Positions 16,347 through 24,926 of a DNA stretch of 64,000 bases are shown here, in pieces (position 1 is the first letter of the stretch; each line of letters starts with the position of its first letter). Position numbers and translations under genes: made by a program. Source of the DNA: Verrucomicrobiaceae bacterium UBA7681 (GTDB taxonomy: Bacteria > Verrucomicrobiota > Verrucomicrobiia > Verrucomicrobiales > Verrucomicrobiaceae); assembly GCA_002482965.1 (NCBI GenBank), contig DLGZ01000067.1, positions 46,074 through 110,073 on the forward strand. The letters run 5' to 3'. The notes under the pieces are model-generated. The model was not told the origin of the DNA. It did not search any database and saw only the letters and a program-made list of their open reading frames with translations.

Positions 16347-18740
16347 TCACCGCCGCACCGTCGCAGGCAATGACTTCTCCAGCGCCGTAAGAATAGCCGT
16401 GTGAGCGGCATCGACTTCAGCAGTTTCGAGGGTCTTGTCAGAGGAGCGATAAGTAAGCGTCCACGCGATTGACTTCCGGTCCTTGGAAATCTTGGCTCCC
16501 GAAGGGTCAGCGAAGACGTCGAACACTTCGGCTCCCACAAACAGAGGGTGCTTCTGCGCCGCGAAGAACGCTGCCACTTTGGCGTGCGGAAGATCAGCGG
16601 GGACTTCCATGGCGACGTCGCGCGTCATGCCCGGGAAACGTGGAAGCTCCTCAAACTTTGTCGGACCAGTGCTGCCCTGGCGCAGAGCGCTGAGGAGCAG
16701 CTCAGCCACATAGACCGGATGGCGGGCGTTGATTTCACGCGCACGCGCAGGATGCAATTGCGCGATCCAGCCGAGAATGCGGTTCCCCGCGCGGAGCTCA
16801 CTGGTCAGCAGATAGTTGGCGCTGTTTTCTTTCGCAGGACGCACTTCGAGAGGCGTGCGCGTGAGGTTTTGAATCTGTCCAACAAGCTCATGGACATCGG
16901 CAGGCTGCGGTTCACGGCCATGCCAGCTCGTCGGCGACACCGGGCCACTAACCAGCACCGCAAGCCGTTCTTCCTCGCGGCTACCACCCTTCGGCAGCGT
17001 CAGGAAGACGCGCCCGAGTTCGAAGAAGCGCAGACGATGCAAACCCTGGCGAATATTGAGCGCCGCAGTGGCAATCAGACCCGGGACAATGCTGGGGCGC
17101 AGCGTCGTGTGATCTTCGCTGAGCGGATTTTTCACCGCCACGCCCTGCCCACCACCGAGTGAATCAGCGAGTTGCGCATCCGCAATGAGACGCAGCGTTT
17201 GCGCCTCGAAGAAGCCACGGCTGGCCAAGGTCTGGCGCAGGTTCATCGCAAAATCATACGCACGATCCGCAGCATCCACAGGCGCTGCGACAGCGACCTG
17301 ACGTGATGGCACGCGATCCAAGCCGATGACACGCGCGATTTCTTCAATGAGATCAACAGCGCGCAGGAGATCAAGGCGGTAGCTCGGAATGATCCACTGG
17401 CTCTCGTCCTTGCCTGCGGACTTCTGAGTAAGGCCAAGCTTCGTGAGGATGGCGTGAATTTCATCACCCGCCATATTAGGCGTGCCAAGCAGCCTACGCG
17501 CGCGGTTTTCATCCAGCGTGACTTCACCGACCAGCACAGGCGCTGCTCCAGCGACCTGCACCACGTCTTCAGCAGTACCTCCAGCGATTTCGAGGATCAG
17601 CTTCGTCGCGAGTTCAGACCCACCCTGCACCTGCTGCGGATCAATGCCACGCTCAAATCGGTAGCTGCTATCACTGCTCAGACCAAGGCGGCGCGAAGTG
17701 CGGCGAATGCCGCTCGGCGCGAAATAGGCGCTTTCCAGCAGGACGTTGACGGTCGTTTCAGTGACACCCGTTTCCTCCCCCCCCATGACACCCGCAATAG
17801 CGACAGGACGCTCGCTGTCGGCAATGACGAGGTCGTCAGTCTGCAAAGCGTAGGTCTGCCCATCAAGCGCGAGGAACTTCTCACCTTCAGCAGCCGTGCG
17901 AACGACAATGCCGCCCTTAAGCTTGTCGAGATCAAAGCAGTGCAGTGACTGCCCCATCTCCATTATGACGTAGTTCGTGATGTCCACGATGCTGTTGATC
18001 GGCCTCAGACCGATGCTCTCAAGACGCCGGCGCAGCCACTCCGGACTTGGGCCGACTTTAACGCCCTTGATGAGACGCGCCGTGTAAAGCGGGCAGGCCT
18101 CAGCAGCCTTGATCACGATCTGATCCTCGGCAGCAGCCTTGGTTTTCGTGCTCGCGTTCGCATGATGACGTTCGCCTTTGAGCGGCAAACCAGTGAGTGC
18201 GGCGAGTTCGCGAGCAAGACCGAGGTGACTCAGGAGATCAGAACGGTTCGGCGTGATCTCGAGATCGAAAAGCACATCGGCCGGATTAAGCTTGTTGAAC
18301 GGCGTGCCCACGGGGGAATCAGCCGCCATGATGAGCAGGCCGCCGGTGTCTTCGCCAATGCCGAGTTCCTTGCCGCTGCACAGCATGCCGAGAGAATCAA
18401 CACCCCGCAGCTTGCCTTCCTTGATGGCAAATCCGCCGGGCAAAACAGCACCCGGAAGCGCGAGCGGAACCTTGTCCCCCGCTTTGAAATTCTTCGCACC
18501 ACAGACGATCTGACGCAGCGTACCGCTGCCATCATCCACCTGACAAACGCTGAGTTTGTCAGCATTCGGATGCTGCTCAAACGACTGAATCTGCGCGACA
18601 ACGACCTTGTCGGTCGCGACACCACGTTCTTCAATGCCTTCAACTTCCACACCAGCGAAGGTGAGAAGATCAGAGAGCTGCGGGACCGTGTAGGAGCTCA
18701 GGTCGAGATGAGTGCTGAGCCAGGAGAGGGAAACTTGCAT
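16347..18740 (-). CDS. pheT: Phenylalanine--tRNA ligase beta subunit
   Basis: PheT is the tRNA-binding and editing subunit of the (alpha-beta)2 phenylalanyl-tRNA synthetase. The start was set at the ATG at 18740 (MQVSLSWLSTHLDLS), giving 797 residues, the usual size. The open frame runs 38 codons further upstream into pheS, which is not plausible. In order there are an EMAP/OB-type tRNA-binding domain (about residues 40-150, with KVVVAQIQSFEQHPNADKLS), the B3/B4 editing domain, the B5 domain (ENRARRLLG ... RLDLLRAVDLIEEIAR), the catalytic-like core and a C-terminal FDX-ACB anticodon-binding domain (PRFPGMTRDVAMEVP). It lies 46 bases downstream of pheS. Confidence 0.96.
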   Translation of the reverse strand: MQVSLSWLSTHLDLSSYTVPQLSDLLTFAGVEVEGIEERGVATDKVVVAQIQSFEQHPNADKLSVCQVDDGSGTLRQIVCGAKNFKAGDKVPLALPGAVLPGGFAIKEGKLRGVDSLGMLCSGKELGIGEDTGGLLIMAADSPVGTPFNKLNPADVLFDLEITPNRSDLLSHLGLARELAALTGLPLKGERHHANASTKTKAAAEDQIVIKAAEACPLYTARLIKGVKVGPSPEWLRRRLESIGLRPINSIVDITNYVIMEMGQSLHCFDLDKLKGGIVVRTAAEGEKFLALDGQTYALQTDDLVIADSERPVAIAGVMGGEETGVTETTVNVLLESAYFAPSGIRRTSRRLGLSSDSSYRFERGIDPQQVQGGSELATKLILEIAGGTAEDVVQVAGAAPVLVGEVTLDENRARRLLGTPNMAGDEIHAILTKLGLTQKSAGKDESQWIIPSYRLDLLRAVDLIEEIARVIGLDRVPSRQVAVAAPVDAADRAYDFAMNLRQTLASRGFFEAQTLRLIADAQLADSLGGGQGVAVKNPLSEDHTTLRPSIVPGLIATAALNIRQGLHRLRFFELGRVFLTLPKGGSREEERLAVLVSGPVSPTSWHGREPQPADVHELVGQIQNLTRTPLEVRPAKENSANYLLTSELRAGNRILGWIAQLHPARAREINARHPVYVAELLLSALRQGSTGPTKFEELPRFPGMTRDVAMEVPADLPHAKVAAFFAAQKHPLFVGAEVFDVFADPSGAKISKDRKSIAWTLTYRSSDKTLETAEVDAAHTAILTALEKSLPATVRR

Positions 18741-18786
18741 GACAGGAAAAAAGGAAAAGGAATGATCAAAAAAGAACCGCTGAAGA

Positions 18787-19812
18787 TCACGCGGCGAACT
18801 GCTGGAGAAACCGCACATCATTCTCAATGAGATGCCGGATGTCAGTGATGCCATGCATGATCATGGCAAGCCGGTCGAGGCCGAGACCGAACGCAAAGCC
18901 AGTGGTGGTCTCCGGATCGAAAAGGTTGTCACCACGCGCCTTGTTGATCTCAGCGAAAACGGCAGGATCCACCATGCCACAGCCTGCTATTTCGATCCAG
19001 CGAGCCTCCTTGCCCTTCGCTTCAAGCTTCACGTCGATCTCGAAGCTCGGCTCCGTGAATGGGAAAAAGTGCGGACGGAAACGCACCGCAGTCCCAGCGC
19101 CAAAGATCTCACGGAAGAAGTATTCCAGCGTGCCTTTGAGATCGCCCAGGCTGACGTCCTGATTGACGTAAAGACCTTCAAGCTGGTTGAAAACGCTGAG
19201 GTGCGTCGCGTCGATCTCATCACGGCGATACGCAGCGCCAGGAGCAATGATGCGGATCGGCAGCGTCTTGGCAGACTCCATGGTGCGAACCTGCACGCTG
19301 GACGTATGCGTGCGCAGCAGCCGGCCATCAGGAAGGTAAAAGGTATCCTTCTCATTACGCGCCGGGTGGTCAGCAGGCGTGTTCAGCGCATCAAAGCAAT
19401 GCCACTCCGTTTCAATCTCCGGCCCTTCTGCCAAAGCGAAGCCCATGCGGCGCAGCGTGCGGATGGCGAGATCACGAATCTGGGTGAGCGGATGCAACGC
19501 GCCGACGCCTGCACCCGGACGGCCCGGCAGCGTGATGTCGATGCCTTCCACCGCCTTGCCGTCTTGCGCGGCTTGCAGCGCGAGCTTCTTCGTGTCGATG
19601 CCTTCAGTGATGGCGGTGCGGACTTCGTTGAGCTTGGCCCCCACCTCCTTCTTCTGCTCCACCGGCACATCCTTCATGCCCTGGCTCAGAGCGGTGACAC
19701 TGCCTTTCTTGCCCAGGAAGTTGACGCGCACAGCCTCGAGTGCGGATTCATCCTGTGCGGCTTCAAGTGCGGCAAGGGCTGCGGTTTTGAGAGAGTCGAG
19801 TTCGGAAAGCAT
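18787..19812 (-). CDS. pheS: Phenylalanine--tRNA ligase alpha subunit
   Basis: PheS carries the class II catalytic site that charges tRNA-Phe. The ATG at 19812 (MLSELDSLK) gives 341 residues; a GTG four codons upstream (19824) is the alternative. Residues 1-90 form the N-terminal coiled coil that contacts tRNA. Class II motif 2 is visible as the segment RIIAPGAAYRRDEIDATH, and the motif 3 region as GFAFGLGLDRLAM. The phenylalanine pocket segments HTSSVQVR and FFPFTEPSFEID are intact. It is the first gene of a pheS-pheT operon, the standard arrangement in bacteria. Confidence 0.96.
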   Translation of the reverse strand: MLSELDSLKTAALAALEAAQDESALEAVRVNFLGKKGSVTALSQGMKDVPVEQKKEVGAKLNEVRTAITEGIDTKKLALQAAQDGKAVEGIDITLPGRPGAGVGALHPLTQIRDLAIRTLRRMGFALAEGPEIETEWHCFDALNTPADHPARNEKDTFYLPDGRLLRTHTSSVQVRTMESAKTLPIRIIAPGAAYRRDEIDATHLSVFNQLEGLYVNQDVSLGDLKGTLEYFFREIFGAGTAVRFRPHFFPFTEPSFEIDVKLEAKGKEARWIEIAGCGMVDPAVFAEINKARGDNLFDPETTTGFAFGLGLDRLAMIMHGITDIRHLIENDVRFLQQFAA

Positions 19813-19893
19813 GGAACCGGCCACTTAGCTGCGAGATGGCCCGCATGCAACCGTTGGAACATGCCAGCCGCGCCCTTCGCAAAGCACACGCCC

Positions 19894-20751
19894 TCAGGCC
19901 CGCAGCAGTTCCGGGCTGCGCAGAGTCAGCTCCGTCACCTCCGGCGGGGCACCAATACGCAGAGGCACCCCCACGCAGCCAATGCCGCGATTCACATACA
20001 CCTGCAGGCCGCCAACCTCGTAACGTCCGGCAAGATACTTTTTGCCAAACTTCGCACGCCGAAGAGACATCGGAGCCTTGCCACGGAAGACCAACTGGCC
20101 GCCATGCGTGTGGCCGGAAATTTGCAGCGCCTTCACCCCAGCCTCCGCAATCGTGTCGGCAGCATCCGGCTCATGCATCATGAGCACCAGCGGCTGGTGT
20201 TGCTTCCAGTCCTGCAGCGTTTTTCTAACGTCCGGCCTGTTCACATACATGGAGTCAAAACCACCGAGAATCAGAGTCCCCTTGTCCGTGTGAACGCGGC
20301 GAATCTCATTCCGCAGCACAGGAATATTACGCTCCGTGAGCGCCCGGATCACCTCGGGCGCACCACTCGCGAAATCATGATTGCCCAAGCTGGCATACAC
20401 GCCGTAGGGCGCTTCGAGCAGGGACATCAATTCCGCCACCAGCGGAGCCGGGCGCGCCGTGTGGGTCACAAAATCACCCGTCAGGGCCACCATGTCAGGC
20501 TTCAGGGAATTGCAGGCCTGCACGCTTTGTAAAATATCATCAGCCGTGGTGAAGGGCTCAAGGTGCAGATCGCTCAGTTGCGCCAGACGAAAGCCATCCA
20601 TTGCAGGGGGCAGTCCCGGCACCAAAATTTCGACTCGCTCAATCAGTACACTCGGCTTGCGATCACGCGCGAAGGCGTTCGAGGCAGAACCGACTGCGGC
20701 CAATGCAGTGAGCTGGCGCAAAAGGCTGCGGCGGGAATAGGATGCGGACAT
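19894..20751 (-). CDS. Tat-exported metallophosphoesterase (YkuE/YaeI-type)
   Basis: The 285-residue protein begins with a twin-arginine-like signal (SRRSLLRQLTALAAVGSAS), so it is probably exported folded with its metals. The calcineurin-like phosphoesterase motifs are complete: Asp61 and His63 in LSDLHLEP, Asp93 in LTGDFVT, Asn124 and His125 in GNHD, His193 in MMHEPD, and His214 and His216 in GHTHGGQ. This set defines a di-metal phosphoesterase. The closest known groups are YkuE/YaeI, which hydrolyse UDP-2,3-diacylglucosamine in vitro, and the chlamydial LpxG. An exported location argues against a lipid A role in the cytoplasm. It follows pheS on the other side of an 81-base gap, transcribed in the same direction. 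Confidence 0.85.
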   Translation of the reverse strand: MSASYSRRSLLRQLTALAAVGSASNAFARDRKPSVLIERVEILVPGLPPAMDGFRLAQLSDLHLEPFTTADDILQSVQACNSLKPDMVALTGDFVTHTARPAPLVAELMSLLEAPYGVYASLGNHDFASGAPEVIRALTERNIPVLRNEIRRVHTDKGTLILGGFDSMYVNRPDVRKTLQDWKQHQPLVLMMHEPDAADTIAEAGVKALQISGHTHGGQLVFRGKAPMSLRRAKFGKKYLAGRYEVGGLQVYVNRGIGCVGVPLRIGAPPEVTELTLRSPELLRA

Positions 20752-20967
20752 GATAAATCAGCAGGTTGTGCCAACGAGAGCGCGGCTGCTCATCTGTTGA
20801 TACGCTGGGGAATGAGGGAACGATGCGCAGGAGTCCACGTCTTCAACAAGCACTGAAACTGGGGAAAGCCGCGCATTGATCAACACCCCACTATATGCCC
20901 AAAAGTTCAAAATTCAACCCTTACGTGAGTTTCACGCCTTGGGCCGGTGTGCCACGGGCACAACAAA

Positions 20968-20993
20968 ACAGCCGGAGCATGCGCTCCGGCTGT
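20968..20993 (-). terminator. Rho-independent terminator of rpmI-rplT
   Basis: Arms of 11 bases, ACAGCCGGAGC at 20968-20978 and GCTCCGGCTGT at 20983-20993, pair perfectly around a 4-base loop. Read on the minus strand, the hairpin is followed by TTTTGTTGTG, a suitable U-rich tract. It lies 28 bases after the rplT stop. The rest of the 269-base gap between rplT and the phosphoesterase gene (20752-21020) holds no gene that I can support and presumably contains the promoter of the latter. Confidence 0.85.
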
Positions 20994-21020
20994 TGTGAAT
21001 GATTTGGGTTCCGGCAGAGC

Positions 21021-21416
21021 TTACGCTGCTGCGGTGGCCTGGGGAGCTTCGGCGGCTTTCTTTTCCAGCGCGGCCTTGGCCTGCTGAACGAGAGCTTCGA
21101 TGGCGGAAATGTCTTTGACAGCAAGGTCCGCGAGGACTTTACGGTCGAGTTCAATGCCAGCGAACTTGAGGCCTTCCATGAATCGGGAATAGCTCAAGCC
21201 GAGGGAACGGGTGGCGGCGTTGATGCGCTGCACCCACAGGTTGCGGAAGCTGCGCTTCTTGGCCTTGCGGTCACGAGTTGCGTAGGTTTCGGCTTTGCGG
21301 ACGGCGTCCTTCGCATAGCGGAAATGCGTGGAACGGAAGCCTCGGTAACCTTTGGCTTTTGCCAGCACGCGCTTACGGCGCTTCCGGCTGGCGGGGGAGT
21401 TGGTGGCTCTTGACAT
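21021..21416 (-). CDS. rplT: 50S ribosomal protein L20
   Basis: L20 binds 23S rRNA early in large-subunit assembly and in several bacteria represses its own operon by binding the mRNA leader. The 131-residue product has the standard basic N-terminal part (SRKRRKRVLAKAKGYRG, then AKKRSFRNLWVQRINAA) and the globular domain (SRFMEGLKFAGIELDRKVLADLA). A 14-residue Ala/Glu/Lys-rich tail (KKAAEAPQATAAA) extends it past the usual 117-120 residues. It follows rpmI after a 122-base spacer that contains a hairpin. Confidence 0.97.
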   Translation of the reverse strand: MSRATNSPASRKRRKRVLAKAKGYRGFRSTHFRYAKDAVRKAETYATRDRKAKKRSFRNLWVQRINAATRSLGLSYSRFMEGLKFAGIELDRKVLADLAVKDISAIEALVQQAKAALEKKAAEAPQATAAA

Positions 21417-21510
21417 GTATCTTTCTCTAAGATCAGGCTGTTGTTTAGGGATCGATGGCTTGCCTCACCTAATCGAAGGCCTCCCGAGGGAGACCAGGCA
21501 AGTTCATCGT

Positions 21511-21529
21511 GGTCTCTATTAAAGAGACC
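21511..21529 (-). promoter_or_regulatory. Hairpin in the rpmI-rplT spacer
   Basis: GGTCTCT at 21511-21517 and AGAGACC at 21523-21529 form a perfect 7-bp stem with a 5-base loop, ten bases after the rpmI stop. A second G/C-rich hairpin-like segment (CCTCCCGAGGGAG) lies at 21480-21492. On the transcript these precede rplT. They could act as an attenuator, a processing site or an L20-binding site; L20 control of this operon is known in other bacteria, but no match to a known leader can be claimed. Confidence 0.4.
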
Positions 21530-21538
21530 GTGGTCATC

Positions 21539-21754
21539 TTAGCGGTGGGAGAACGGCATGTTCGCCTTGACTGCTTTGACATCCACTGCCGCCACGAGGG
21601 CGACTTTACCGAGGTTACGCTTCCGCTTGCGGCTCTTGTTCTGCAGAATATGGCGCTTGCCTTGTTTACGGCGCAGCACCTTACCCGTTGCAGTTATTTT
21701 GAACCGCTTGGCGTAAGCTTTCCTCGTCTTGGCGATACCGGCATTTTTGGACAT
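21539..21754 (-). CDS. rpmI: 50S ribosomal protein L35
   Basis: L35 is a small basic protein of the large ribosomal subunit. The 71-residue product has the family pattern KTRKAYAKRFKITATGKVLRR, then KRHILQNKSRKRKRNLG. Its C-terminus (VDVKAVKANMPFSHR) ends in the usual way. It is upstream of rplT on the same strand. In many bacteria infC precedes rpmI; here the next gene upstream is a divergent histidine kinase, so infC must lie elsewhere. Confidence 0.96.
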   Translation of the reverse strand: MSKNAGIAKTRKAYAKRFKITATGKVLRRKQGKRHILQNKSRKRKRNLGKVALVAAVDVKAVKANMPFSHR

Positions 21755-21853
21755 GGGGCGGCGATGTTAAAGGAGAAGCCTGTTTCGGCAAGGTCTTTTT
21801 CACCCTGATATGCACTCTCAGCCATTTTCCTTCATCCAGCGACTCTCAAATAT

Positions 21854-21871
21854 GGGAGTCATAAAACTCCC
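21854..21871. promoter_or_regulatory. Hairpin in the rpmI / histidine-kinase divergent region
   Basis: GGGAGT at 21854-21859 pairs with ACTCCC at 21866-21871 around CATAAA, flanked by AT-rich sequence (ATAT on both sides). It sits in the 187-base region between the divergent starts at 21754 and 21942, which must contain both promoters. The AT-rich stretch 21871-21915 is the likeliest promoter location. Function is not shown by sequence. Confidence 0.35.
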
Positions 21872-21941
21872 GAATATCAAAAATTAAAGTTGTCTTAATT
21901 ATCCAAGATTGCTAAATGAGTTGGAATCACGCGGATAATTC

Positions 21942-23603
21942 ATGACTTCTTCTCCCTCCACATCCTCCGCAACTCCAGCAGCAATCGCTGAGCTGGAGCA
22001 GGGTCTGGAGCATCTCAAGGTAGCCAACTATTACCTCCGCGTCGCACTCGACCAAGTCGCCGAAGGTGTGGTGATCGTGGAAAGTGAAGCCAGCAATCCC
22101 AAGAGCGGCCAAAAGGTCCTCTTCAGCAATGCCGCCGCCGCCATGCTGGCAGGTGCCGATCCTGAGGCAGGACTGCGCGGCCTGGGCCTGAATGATCTCG
22201 TGGCGAACGCCAAAGACGCCGCGACCCTCCAGCAAAGTCTGCGGCTCGCCGTGGACCATGGCGGCTGCCATGAGTGCGAATGCCAGTTGCAGAGCCTGCG
22301 CACGCAAACACCCGTGCCGAGCAAGTGGCGCGTGCGCGCTGTCTTCAACAGCATGCGCAAGCTGCTGAACTTCACCATTCTCATCAGCCCTGCTCAGGTC
22401 GCAGCACCCGCAGTCAAACCCGAGCCCAAGCCAGCAGCGGACGATCTGGACGCACAGTCGGCACAGATGCGTAAAGACAACCTCGCGGCACTCGCGCAAG
22501 GCATCGCTCATGACGTGAACAATCTGCTCGGCCCCGTCACCGTGCGTCTCTCAGCGCTGATTCAGCAGGTGCAGGACCACCCCGCCCTGGCCCAGGAGTT
22601 GCAACTCGTGTTCGCCGGCTTGAAGCGCGCGAAGCAGTTCACCTCCCAAGTCGTCACCGCTTCCAAGTCCTCCCCGCGAAAGCTGGAACCCACCGACATC
22701 GTCTCCCTGATGCGTGACACCGTCGAATTCGCCGGCGCCGGGTCCAATGTAAATGTCTGCGTGCGCAATGACGAAAACCTGCGCCAGGCCGTTGCCGATC
22801 CCGTCAAGCTCAGCCAGGTGCTGCAAAATCTCGTCATGAACGGCATCCAGGCCATGCCCCACGGTGGCTACATGGATGTGCAGGCAGCAAACCATCTGGT
22901 GGGTCCAGCCGGAGACGGCAAACTCAAGCCCGGCAAGCATGTTCATATCGTCGTGCGTGATCGCGGCTGCGGCATTGCCAAAGAGAACCTCGACCGCCTC
23001 TTCCGCGAATCCTTCACCACCAAGGCCGATGGCAACGGCATCGGCCTCACCACCTGCAAACGTTTCATTGATGAAATGGGCGGCGACATTCGCGTCACCT
23101 CCACGCCAAACATCGGCACCGAGTTCAGCGTCTATCTGCCTGCTGCCGCTGGCTCCGGTGGCACCAGACCCCTCACGTCTGCTGACACCGCTCCGGTTCC
23201 GCTGAAACATGGCAAAGGCAAAGTGCTCATCGTCGATGACGAGGACGACCTGCGCAAAGTCGCCCACATGATCCTCACCCGCTGCGGCTACGAAGTCGTG
23301 CAGTGTGACAACGGCCAGGACGCCGTGCGCATCTACCAGAGCCTGTTCCGCACTGGCACACCTCCCGATGTGGTGCTCATGGATCTCACGCTGCGTGGCG
23401 GCATGAACGGCAACGAAACCGCCGCCGAGATCCTGCACCTCGATCCTGATGCTCGCATCGTCTGCACCAGCGGCAGCGTGACCGAAGAGGTGCAGATGGT
23501 TTTCCTCGAACGCGGTTTTGTCGGCGTGCTGCCCAAGCCCTACGAAGCCGGTGAGCTCACGCAGATGGTGCATCGCGTGTCCACCATGATGAAACGCCAT
23601 TGA
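21942..23603 (+). CDS. Soluble hybrid sensor histidine kinase with C-terminal receiver
   Basis: This 553-residue cytoplasmic protein has no membrane segment. Residues 18-150 form a helix followed by a PAS-like sensing region (LDQVAEGVVIVESEA ... VLFSNAAAAMLAG). The phosphoacceptor region has ALAQGIAHDVNNLLGP with His190. The ATP-binding domain shows an N box (NLVMNGIQAMP), G1 (RDRGCGIA) and G2 (GNGIGLTTCK). Residues 425-545 are a receiver domain with LIVDDEDD, the phosphorylatable Asp481 (VLMDLTL) and Lys532 (PKPY). The His-box type, HDxNN, is that of the NtrB/HisKA family. Because it lacks an output domain and a response regulator next door, it probably passes phosphate to a separate phosphotransfer partner. 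Confidence 0.9.
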   Translation: MTSSPSTSSATPAAIAELEQGLEHLKVANYYLRVALDQVAEGVVIVESEASNPKSGQKVLFSNAAAAMLAGADPEAGLRGLGLNDLVANAKDAATLQQSLRLAVDHGGCHECECQLQSLRTQTPVPSKWRVRAVFNSMRKLLNFTILISPAQVAAPAVKPEPKPAADDLDAQSAQMRKDNLAALAQGIAHDVNNLLGPVTVRLSALIQQVQDHPALAQELQLVFAGLKRAKQFTSQVVTASKSSPRKLEPTDIVSLMRDTVEFAGAGSNVNVCVRNDENLRQAVADPVKLSQVLQNLVMNGIQAMPHGGYMDVQAANHLVGPAGDGKLKPGKHVHIVVRDRGCGIAKENLDRLFRESFTTKADGNGIGLTTCKRFIDEMGGDIRVTSTPNIGTEFSVYLPAAAGSGGTRPLTSADTAPVPLKHGKGKVLIVDDEDDLRKVAHMILTRCGYEVVQCDNGQDAVRIYQSLFRTGTPPDVVLMDLTLRGGMNGNETAAEILHLDPDARIVCTSGSVTEEVQMVFLERGFVGVLPKPYEAGELTQMVHRVSTMMKRH

Positions 23604-23644
23604 GCCGGGGCACATGCGTGCTTGAGTGAACTTTTCCGCTCCGC

Positions 23645-24748
23645 ATGAAAACACGCCGCCACTTCCTCTCCGGTCTCGCCACCGCCGCCGCCGCCAGTTT
23701 CACTGAAACCCTGCGTGCAGCGCCTGATGCTAAAAAGGACATCATCATCGGCCACGGCAGTCATCGCTATAAGGTGAACAAAGAATGGGTGCCCGCAGGC
23801 CAGGGCCGCCACCACCCCATTCTCAACTGCCACGAGATGGTGCAGGTCAAAGACGGCCGCCTTTTCATGATCGGCGATCACTGGGACAATCAGATGCTCG
23901 TCTTCAAACCCGACGGCACCATCCTCGACTCCTGGGGCAGCGTCTGGCCCGGCGGCCATGGCCTGACCCTCTCGAATGAAAACGGCGAAGAGTTCCTCTT
24001 CGTCACCGACAGCGGCCTGTGGAAGTCCGGCAGCGGCGGTTACCGTCAGACCGGTCGCATCACCAAGACCGATCTCGGCGGCAAAGAAATCTTCTCCATC
24101 AGCCATCCCATGAGCGTCGGTGCGTATGAGCCCGACATGGTCTTCAATCCCACCGAAACCGCCATCGCCCCCAATGGCGACATCTACGTCGTTGATGGTT
24201 ACGGCTCACAGTTTGTGCTGCGCTACGACGCACGCGGCAAGTTCATCCAGCGCTTCGGCGGCAAAGACGGCGTCCCAGCCGAAGAACGCCTCAACAACGC
24301 CCACGGCATCGCCGTCGACACCCGTCAGGGCGCAGACAAAGCCACCGTCATCGTCACCTCACGCGTCGACAACTGCTTCCGTCGTTTCACGCTCGACGGC
24401 AAATACCTCGAAACACTCGCCGTCCCCGGCGCCATGGTCTGCCGTCCCGTCATCGCCGGACAGGAGCTCTACGCCGGCGTCTGCTGGTCCAAGACCCCCG
24501 AGATCAACAAGCTCCCGCAAAACCCCAGCGGCTTCACCGTCATCCTCGATGCCGCTGGCAAAGTCGTCAGCGCCCCCGGCGGGACCGAGCCCGTCTATGA
24601 AGACGGCAAACTCAAGCCTCTCATGCAGGCCGAACGCATTTTCGATCATGGGCACGATGTCTGCGTTCTCGACAACGGTGATCTCATCGTCTGCCAGTGG
24701 AACGCCTTTCAAACCTACCCCATCAAACTCGAAAAAGTCGCCGCATGA
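23645..24748 (+). CDS. Tat-exported NHL-repeat beta-propeller protein
   Basis: The 367-residue product starts with a twin-arginine signal (MKTRRHFLSGLATAAAA). The mature part is a six-bladed NHL-type propeller, with repeats such as GRLFMIGDHWDNQMLVFKPD, GDIYVVDGYGSQFVLRYDA and ARGKFIQRFGG. This organisation is close to peptidyl-alpha-hydroxyglycine lyase-like propellers and to secreted proteins common in Planctomycetes and Verrucomicrobia, most of unknown function. No catalytic site can be assigned with confidence. It lies 41 bases downstream of the histidine kinase on the same strand, but Tat export and kinase signalling have no evident link. Confidence 0.83.
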   Translation: MKTRRHFLSGLATAAAASFTETLRAAPDAKKDIIIGHGSHRYKVNKEWVPAGQGRHHPILNCHEMVQVKDGRLFMIGDHWDNQMLVFKPDGTILDSWGSVWPGGHGLTLSNENGEEFLFVTDSGLWKSGSGGYRQTGRITKTDLGGKEIFSISHPMSVGAYEPDMVFNPTETAIAPNGDIYVVDGYGSQFVLRYDARGKFIQRFGGKDGVPAEERLNNAHGIAVDTRQGADKATVIVTSRVDNCFRRFTLDGKYLETLAVPGAMVCRPVIAGQELYAGVCWSKTPEINKLPQNPSGFTVILDAAGKVVSAPGGTEPVYEDGKLKPLMQAERIFDHGHDVCVLDNGDLIVCQWNAFQTYPIKLEKVAA

Positions 24749-24782
24749 GCAGGTTGTGCACATCCGTGTTTGCACAACGGCA

Positions 24783-24882
24783 AATGACGAATGAGTAAGT
24801 CCGAATGACAAAAGAATCCGAATCTCCAATGCCCAGGGCATTGCACTCACTGCGCGCCAGCTCAGTTCATTCATTCGTCATT
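24783..24882. repeat. 12-bp inverted repeat downstream of the NHL gene
   Basis: AATGACGAATGA at 24783-24794 is repeated in exact reverse complement (TCATTCGTCATT) at 24871-24882, with a 76-base interior holding partial copies of the same ATGAC/GAATG words. It fills most of the 178-base gap between the NHL gene and sixA, which holds no gene. It may be a small dispersed intergenic repeat. There is no T-tract to mark a terminator. Confidence 0.5.
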
Positions 24883-24926
24883 CGAAAGTTCTGCACTCGT
24901 CATTTCCCGCTCCTCGCTCTTAATTC

